In this document: piece by piece, positions 57,701 through 64,000 of the stretch
Numbering within the stretch: the stretch's first letter is position 1
How the letters are laid out: the number at the start of each line of letters is the position of its first letter
Origin: Botrytis cinerea B05.10
Taxonomy: Eukaryota; Ascomycota; Leotiomycetes; Helotiales; Sclerotiniaceae
Length of the DNA: 64,000 bases
Assembly: GCF_000143535.2 (NCBI RefSeq)
Contig: NC_037311.1
Location: 2,294,001 to 2,358,000, forward strand
Direction: 5' to 3'
Translations under genes and position numbers: made by a program
The notes under the pieces: model-generated
The model's database searches: none
The model's input: the letters and a program-made list of their open reading frames with translations, nothing else
Told to the model about the DNA's origin: nothing

Positions 57701-58650
57701 TTCGACTGATCTATAATCTTGTGAAGTCTGTATAATCCCGGCTTCTTCACAATGTAGTCAAGCGTATAAACGTTTGGCTCATCCTCCATCTTTCGAAAGT
57801 TCTTCATGTCTCTTTTCTTCAGCTCTATCGTTTCATTTGCGTTTGTATCGAAGTCGAAACGTAGTAATTCAATGTGTACAGGTTTGGTCTGGTTGAAATA
57901 CATCGGGAGCTTGACAGAAGGGCGACTACTGTCTAAACAGAATGGAAGACCATCCGGATTCAATGTCGCGGATCTGTCATATATTAGCATGCTATGGCAA
58001 GTTGTAAAGTATATGGCTTGGTCAAGACATACCCCTCTGGCAATATGTTGATAATTTGCCTGCCCATAATTAGAGATGAGTTGTGTAAAATGTTGGCAGG
58101 CCGAACACTGTTCTCTGAAATGGCGAGTTCACTGTCGAAGAAGGTCTTCGTGAGAAGTAGAAACCATCCTTGGAGTGGAAGCTTTGAAAAATTTAGCCTT
58201 ATCGTTACCAAACCAGCTTCAAGGACCACTTACGCCAATTCTGAACATCAGCACGAAATCAAAGATGGCATGCAGCCCAAAAGCTACATGAGATGTCCCT
58301 TGTGACCACTCCAACCACGGTATTCGGAGTTTTGGTACCCAGTATAGAAACAGAGCGTCCAGCATGACCCATTTCATGAATAATGGGAAAGACTCTGATT
58401 CATCCTCTACCAACTGCCACCAATCGTATAAACGCCATACAAGTAGCAAGCCATATAAACCTGTAACATACATGCGCTGGCTAGGAGCATCAATGAGCTC
58501 TACCGGTATCAATGGCGCATCGGATTCTATCGCAGCAGGCGAAGCTGTAGGAAGATCCCGCAATGGGGATGTTACTCGTCCCGTCGGATTCCTTTGGCCA
58601 CTGCCAGGAGTAGGCGGAAAGCCAGAACGCATTCTAGGAGTCCCATTCAT
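54743..58650 (-). CDS. POM152: Nucleoporin POM152
   Basis: Four exons (58234-58650, 58033-58181, 55905-57973, 54743-55851) encode 1247 residues. Pom152 is a membrane nucleoporin of the pore membrane ring; its lumenal part is a string of Ig-like domains. A short Pro/Ser/Thr-rich nucleoplasmic start (1-55) is followed by hydrophobic segments at ~60-80, ~93-112 and ~118-150. A long lumenal region then has repeated Ig-like units with recurring motifs of the form GxxPxxVxY ([54 protein letters not shown]) and regularly spaced Cys. Introns are 52, 59 and 53 bp, all GT-AG; the third falls within a GSPPYHV unit. The length matches fungal homologues. Confidence 0.93.
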
Positions 58651-59857
58651 TGTATAGAAGCTTTATAATCATTGCATTCTTTATATCCTGACGAAAGTCT
58701 TTGGAGGCCAAGATTGGGGGGGTGAAGAGTGTATTCGTCGAAATCGTGTCAAGCAATAAGCTGTATTGAGTGGGCAAGCTATTCGCAAAAGTTAACCAGA
58801 GAAGAAGAGGATGAGGAAGAGGATGAGGAAGACGAAGATGAAGCCGAAAGAGCTAGATTATTGTGATTAGTTGTGTAAAGAAGTAGGTGCCGTACATTCA
58901 AAAGGTGAAAATCCCAAGTTTCCTATCAAAGCACAGAATTTGCCTCAGTCGCGAGTGAAGTTCCTTGTGGGACGCGTTTTTTGAATTTTGTGAATTTTTG
59001 TTGTTTCCAGCGCCAGCATTTCCAAAGCTTTGACCACTTCCATGGTAAATTGACATCAGGTAGACGGATGTGATAAGTTAACGCTGTGCATCTTATGATG
59101 CTGATTTGGGTGGAATTCGAATATGATAAAGCTTGCAATCCAATGTAGCAATCATAATTGATTGATTTGATGTGAAAGTTCAACACGAGTACATAGCTAG
59201 GGAGATGCTAACAACTATCGAGCTCTAGGTATTTCTCTAGTGTGCGATTTACCGTCCATACAGTTCTAGTATCCTCCTCCAAGCCCATGCCAGCTTGGGG
59301 GTAGGTGTAGGTGAGGTGTACATGTGTTCTTCTTGTAGCATCCAGAACGTCTATCTACATCTACCTATCGCCATCTATCTCGTTCACATTATTGGAATGG
59401 AAGAGCAAAGAACACAAAGTCAATTGATCCGAGCCCGTGTAATTGATTATTCACATATGAGAAGTCCAGAGGATTCAAAGGGGTCCTCAAATCTGGCGTT
59501 GACAGCCAAAAAAGAAATCCTTTCTTTCCTGACTACCTACTTGTTTCCCTGACCATTCACATCTATTTGCTTGCCCAAATCAAGTACTACCCAGGCCATG
59601 ATACACAACACAAAGTTATCTATCCACCTTATATTTATCAACCTACTTAGGTGCCTTTCATCAGCCACCTGCTACTTGTACATCACTAGGTACTAATCAT
59701 CGTGGGCCCATACTTTGGCACCCCGATACTTTCAACCCACTCCTTCTGTCCTTCAATTTCTGCATTGCACAAATTCAACACTCCACCCTGAAGCTCAAAG
59801 TTTGGCCATTTCTTCAATCACTTTGCCGTCTCAAGGTTCCGCAATTAGAGCAAGCAA
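58651..59857. other. 1.2 kb divergent intergenic region (POM152 / UCH)
   Basis: Between divergent starts. Contains a purine tract of GAGGAAGA-type words (58799-58848) and scattered short ORFs with no motif. Both promoters are expected here. Confidence 0.5.
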
Positions 59858-61503
59858 ATGATGAATGGCTCTCCAATGCCAGAGCAACGTTCAATACAAT
59901 CTACAGCTTCTGATGTTGACCCAAGAAGACGCTCCTCGAGGAATCAAAAGAGGTCTAAGTCTCCAAGTGGAGACTACACGGATATATGTGAGAATGACAC
60001 GGGAACACAAAAGACACAAAGTGAATCAACGGGTCTTGCGACAAATCGCCTCAGACGTTCTGGCCAAAACATCAAGAGATCAGAGTCTGAGATTATTGAC
60101 GATGCATTGAAGCCCTTAACGGATGACGAACGCAAGGCTTGGAAGGGATGGTGTGAGCTAGAGAGTGATCCAGTAAGTTGCTTTTCGGTGCGGTGGGATT
60201 TTTAAGTTGACACAAGTTATTTGTTAGGCACTTTTCAACTACATATTACGAGAGTATGGTGTCAAGGATGTCAAAATCCAGGAGGTTCTTGGACTGGAGG
60301 ACGAAATGTTACAGTATCTACGGTATAAAGAATCCCGCTTCCACCAATACTTGAAACCCAAATTGACATTGTTCAAGGAAACCTGTCTATGGATTAGTCT
60401 TCTTGTTCAAATACATAGAGGATGGCTCGGAGGATGAAGAGACACCTCTAAAATGCCCGAACCACATTTGGTTTGCCAATCAAGTTAGGCAAATCCAAGA
60501 CCTTGATGAGGAATTAACTAACAGAACGCAGACTACACACAACGCCTGTGCTACTATTGCTCTTCTCAATATTGTTATGAACGTCCCGGATCTTGATCTA
60601 GGGGACTGTATTGGCAGTTTCAAGGAAGACACTCGATTTCTAAAACCAGCATATCGAGGTCAGAAACTCAGTCAAAACGAGTGTATCCGAAACATTCATA
60701 ATTCATTTGCTCGACGAATGGATATTTTGAATGCAGATTTAGCTCTTTCGAATGAGGTTTCAGCTTGGAAGAAAAAGAGGAAAACGAAAAGAAAATCCGA
60801 GAGGAGCAAGTCCAAGTCAGATGTGGAGTCGGGTTTTCATTTCATTGCATTCGTTCCAGTGGAGGGCGTTGTGTGGAGACTTGATGGCTTGGAACGTCAA
60901 CCAGTCAATTTAGGTAGGAAAAAACTGCAATCGGTGGAATCTCACTGACAATTTAAAGGACCGTGTAATGATGACTGGATTTCCGTTGCTCGTACAAGTA
61001 TCTATCAGCAGATCGTCAAGTACGGCGATGATTTGCAGTTTAACCTTTTGTCTTTGTGTCGAAGTCCTCTTCGGATAATTCCATTAGAACTCGCCCAGAA
61101 CATACACGCCATAAAGCGTGTTGAAGCTTTGCTTGCACAACAAATGTCTGATTGGAAAGAATTCAGTCAGGTTGATGTTTCTGGACTGATGAGAGGGCCC
61201 TCGGAGGAATTTGGTGTGACAGAAAAGCTACTCCACGACACGCCACTTCCGAAGAGCACATACATTATACTCGAGCGAGAGAGCACTAATGCCAGCGCCC
61301 TTCTTCGCCTACAGCAGCAGTGGGTTTCCGACCAAAAGGCGCTACGCATCGCTTACAAAGAAGAATTGGCATCGATTAACGACGAGAATGAGCAGGCAGC
61401 GAGACGGAAGAAAGACCACACGCCAATTGTCTACCGTGCATTAAGAAGCCTAGCTGATAAAGGGATTCTGAAAGAGGTCATAGAAGAAGTTCAAGCGGTA
61501 TAA
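59858..61503 (+). CDS. Ubiquitin C-terminal hydrolase, UCH (peptidase C12) family
   Basis: Four exons (59858-60172, 60228-60322, 60378-60913, 60959-61503) encode 496 residues. The family removes ubiquitin or small adducts from its C-terminus; longer members resemble UCH37/BAP1. A disordered basic N-terminus (1-90) precedes the catalytic domain from ~100 (AFFNYILREYGVKDVKIQEVLGLED). The active-site Cys194 is in QTTHNACATIALLNI, with oxyanion Gln188 six residues before it. The general base His291 is in SGFHFIAFVPV and Asp306 in WRLDGLERQPVNLG. A stretch between FANQ (172) and Gln188 suggests a short insertion next to the active site. A Lys/Arg-rich loop (268-283) lies in the crossover region. 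The C-terminal part is helical and may resemble the ULD of UCH37. Introns are 55, 55 and 45 bp. Confidence 0.88.
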
Positions 61504-61577
61504 AGTGAGCATTAGAACCTGCTGGTTGTTCACTCTGACAGAAAACTCAATTATAATAATATATGTACATACCAACC

Positions 61578-63560
61578 CTAGTCATCAGGATATTCGTCCT
61601 TGAAATTCGCAATGAACTGGCAATTTTCCTGATCATATCGCTTGAAGTATTGTCCAGCCACGATCATCAACGATGACAAGTCCGGCTGAGTAACAATCTC
61701 TATGTTATCCTCAGCCACGTAACGTAAGCTAGCATCTTCTACGCTGTTGAATTTGTAAGCCCTTCTACTCTTCGCAGCACAACCTAGGGCTACTTACAGT
61801 ACATGATAAAAGCTTTGGTTCCTACCTCCTGGGTAAGAATCGATCTGGTGCTGCGCTATCCAGTTGGAGCCCATGTGACATCCAACATCCCAGCCAATTA
61901 TCGCCCCGGTATAACCATATCTTTGGTGACGAAACACCTGCCCAATCTTGAATTTTACCCGATCCGTCCCATTGAATTTGTTGCGAGTCCGTACTTGCCT
62001 CGGAGTCGAGTCTACTGTGCGAATTACTCTCAGTTCCTCAACTAGTTCGGAGTACTCGTTACTTGAACTATTGTATGATGAAAGTATGTATTCTTCGATA
62101 AGGCCGACGTCCTCCGGGAAGGACTTCTCGAATTTAGCCATCAGCATGGGTACTAGTTGATGCTGGTTATGACCAGGAGGTGTTGGGGTTGGGTTTAAAA
62201 GAAAGCTTGCCCAGGTGACTGAGTATATTGCATGATCCATTTCCAATAATGGCACACTTTGTAATCTAGTAGTCACGAGGGATGGGTCTTGTGCGGGACG
62301 ACTTCGTATGTAGGGGAACTCTCGAATGGTTGTAACTATATTTCTAGTCGTACGGAGCACAATATTGTTGGTAGCAGAAGAATCCGCGACGAATTCGGAG
62401 AATGATACTCCTCGGACACCCCAAGCCGTCCACAATCGCTGAAGGTTTTCCAAAGGGATTTCTGATGCTGATCGAAATGGGTCTAAATACATGGGTTCCA
62501 CGGCGCTATCCTTCTGTTTAAGCGGCTTGCCATCGAGGTCTATAGAAGGCTTTGGGAGAACCATAGCATATACATGACTCGGCATACCACAGACCCTAGC
62601 ATCAAGTCCAGTTCTTCGAGCTACCGCACAAAATATTGCGACAGAGACTAGTGGCAACGAAGAATGCTCTGGCTCCAGCAATGCTAGACTAATATAGTTA
62701 TTTTGTAAATTGCGATAGTTGAGTTCATTATCGAGACCTAAAAGATTACGTTCGCGCAGAAACGTAACAACTGCGAGGGCTTGTTGTCGAGTAGACATAT
62801 AATCGAATTTTGGGTAGTCAGTTCGAACACGAGTGGCAAGATCGTCAAGTATATCGGAAACCTATGCCAATTTATTAGCTGAAATTCTCACGTATACAGC
62901 GATATGGTAGGAAAGACATACCTCCTGAAAATCTCCAATGTTATCGTGTAGAACGAACATATCGTAAGCTCCCAATGCTGCTTCCAGGGATACCTCCTCG
63001 CCCCTAGCGAGCTTCGACCATACAGCGAGAGCTTTTGAGCGATGGATAAAGTCAAGTACTGCACAAGCATAGTATCTATATATGTGTATATTAGAAAAGA
63101 AACTATCTGCGGATTGAATAGCTTACTTTCTAGCAAGATAATCATCGCCACGCATGCGACTGTGTCGCAAAAGCGCATCTTTTGCATCATATCCAAAACG
63201 TCCAATTTCTTCAAAATTCACAATGCGATTAGCTCGACTCTCGAGAAGACGATTCAAAGCGTTTGTCGTTCTTGTATCAACGTTTTCCCGGTGGATATAT
63301 AAGCTTTTCCAATTCACATCTCCTACAACGCCCGCAAACTTTTGAAGGACGGCATGTCTCGCATCCCAGTACTCGAAGTGTACGCGACAGTGGTATCGCC
63401 AAAGTAATGGTTCATTTCCCAAGCGGTTGAATCGCTTTGATGCAAGTTGAATATTCGAGAGAGTATCGTGCGGAGAACTGAAGTAGAGTATTTGTTGCAC
63501 AATCTCATCGGGAAGAATGTCAAAAGTAAAACCTCGGCTTCCAGAATCGTTAGGAGTCAT
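61578..63560 (-). CDS. F-box protein of the FBXO21 type (F-box + transglutaminase-like + YccV-like)
   Basis: Four exons (63127-63560, 62922-63075, 61798-62861, 61578-61743) encode 605 residues. FBXO21-type proteins are SCF substrate adaptors. The F-box lies at ~12-60 (FDILPDEIVQQILYFSSPHDTLSNIQLASKRFNRL). The middle has the SirB1/transglutaminase-like segment (RNLLGLDNELNYRNLQNNYI, LVSVAIFCAVARRTGLDARVCGMPSHVYAMV) with Cys and His. The C-terminus (~499-600: KFKIGQVFRHQRYGYTGAIIGWD, RYVAEDNI, FKRYDQENCQFI) matches the hemimethylated-DNA-binding YccV/HspQ-like domain. The ATG at 63560 was used; the longer open frame begins without ATG. Introns are 51, 60 and 54 bp. Its stop codon lies 74 bp from that of the convergent UCH gene. 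Confidence 0.9.
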
Positions 63561-64000
63561 CGCAAAAAAACGAAATGCCAGTTTTGGCAGTTGTCGTTGT
63601 GCTCTGGAATTCACCTCTCGACGCCGACTGATGCGTCACTTCGAACAAAATGGATTAATCGTGTTTTTGAAGTCGGGAGTTGTGAAACTTGAGAATGCTT
63701 AGTACCGGCGCGGAGTCGTTCAAATAGTTCAGATAGTTCAGACGGCAAGTTACTAAAGGATGAGTATTTCCCTCTTCACTACCTAGTAGGTAAAGAAAGG
63801 TATGACGGAGATCGAAACAAACATCATTTTGTACAACCCTATCCAAGCCAAATAAATCCGGCCATACTGGTAGAAAATCACTGGAATAATGATGAGAGTT
63901 CAAACAATTGAATCGGTCGTCCATAAGGGTTTGTTTTGAAGAATTCACAGCACAGTATTGTATGAGGATATCGAGAATTCCATTTTATTGTTGTGGTATC
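63561..64000. other. Upstream region of the FBXO21-type gene
   Basis: 440 bp to the window end. Short ORFs only, no recognisable motif. A short direct repeat of AGTTCAGA/AGTTCAAA words occurs near 63718-63745. Confidence 0.4.

Noticed and set aside
63561..63614. N-terminal extension of the FBXO21-type protein
   Set aside because: The open frame reaches 63614 but begins at GTG; the first ATG is at 63560, directly before the F-box.
1..64000. A previously undescribed multi-gene system
   Set aside because: Recognised genes are standard, unlinked ascomycete functions. No cluster of unknown genes, defence-like cassette or unusual repeat-gene architecture was found.

Overview
The window looks like nuclear DNA from a filamentous ascomycete. 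Coding sequence is broken by short GT-AG introns, mostly 45-110 bp and often with a CTAAC/CTAAT-type branch point near the acceptor. The intergenic DNA is AT-leaning and rich in microsatellites. The gene set (Bck1-type MAPKKK, augmin subunit, Nrm1/Whi5-type repressor, fatty-acid/alkane-type P450, Slm1, Ldb17, Pom152) is that of a Pezizomycotina fungus. My recollection of the proteins points to Leotiomycetes, probably Sclerotiniaceae (Botrytis/Sclerotinia-like); that placement is inference. I see no bacterial, phage, CRISPR, rRNA or convincing tRNA features.

Layout. 1-2.5 kb: the 3' end of an Ecd/SGT1-family gene converging on an aminoglycoside-phosphotransferase-like gene. 6.0-10.1 kb, minus strand: TAN1-type tRNA acetylation factor (five exons, including a small 5' exon found here) and pyruvate decarboxylase. 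12.2-17.9 kb: BCK1-type MAPKKK. 18.5-23.8 kb: HAUS1-like augmin subunit, ER DnaJ/TPR co-chaperone (P58IPK type) and LDB17/SPIN90 actin regulator. 23.8-30.3 kb: gene-poor, with a decayed FAD-linked (BBE-type) oxidoreductase and many tandem repeats. 30.3-33.2 kb: SLM1 (BAR-like plus PH). 35.8-39.3 kb: head-to-head threonyl-tRNA synthetase and GAR1. 40.2-44.7 kb, minus strand: phosphatidylserine synthase and a metzincin-type metallopeptidase with a jacalin-like C-terminus. 44.7-47.8 kb: repeat-rich spacer. 47.8-51.9 kb: Nrm1/Whi5-like repressor, a small pogo-like MITE and a CYP52-like P450. 52.2-58.7 kb: alpha/beta hydrolase, a 2EXR/F-box-like protein and nucleoporin POM152. 59.9-63.6 kb: a UCH-family deubiquitinase converging on an FBXO21-type F-box protein, 74 bp between stop codons.

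Most of this is housekeeping. Genes touch shared themes (wall integrity and TORC2/PI(4,5)P2 signalling: BCK1, SLM1; translation and RNA modification: TAN1, THS1, GAR1; ubiquitin: UCH, FBXO21) but do not form an evident cluster. I found no new multi-gene system. The most notable points are gene-structure details: an 8-nt microexon in SLM1, two stop-free introns of length divisible by three that naive ORF calling would translate, a remote first exon of TAN1, an overlapping upstream ORF on the PS synthase, a decayed oxidoreductase and a MITE with recognisable terminal repeats. All exon boundaries were read by eye from splice signals, frame and family similarity, without transcript data.
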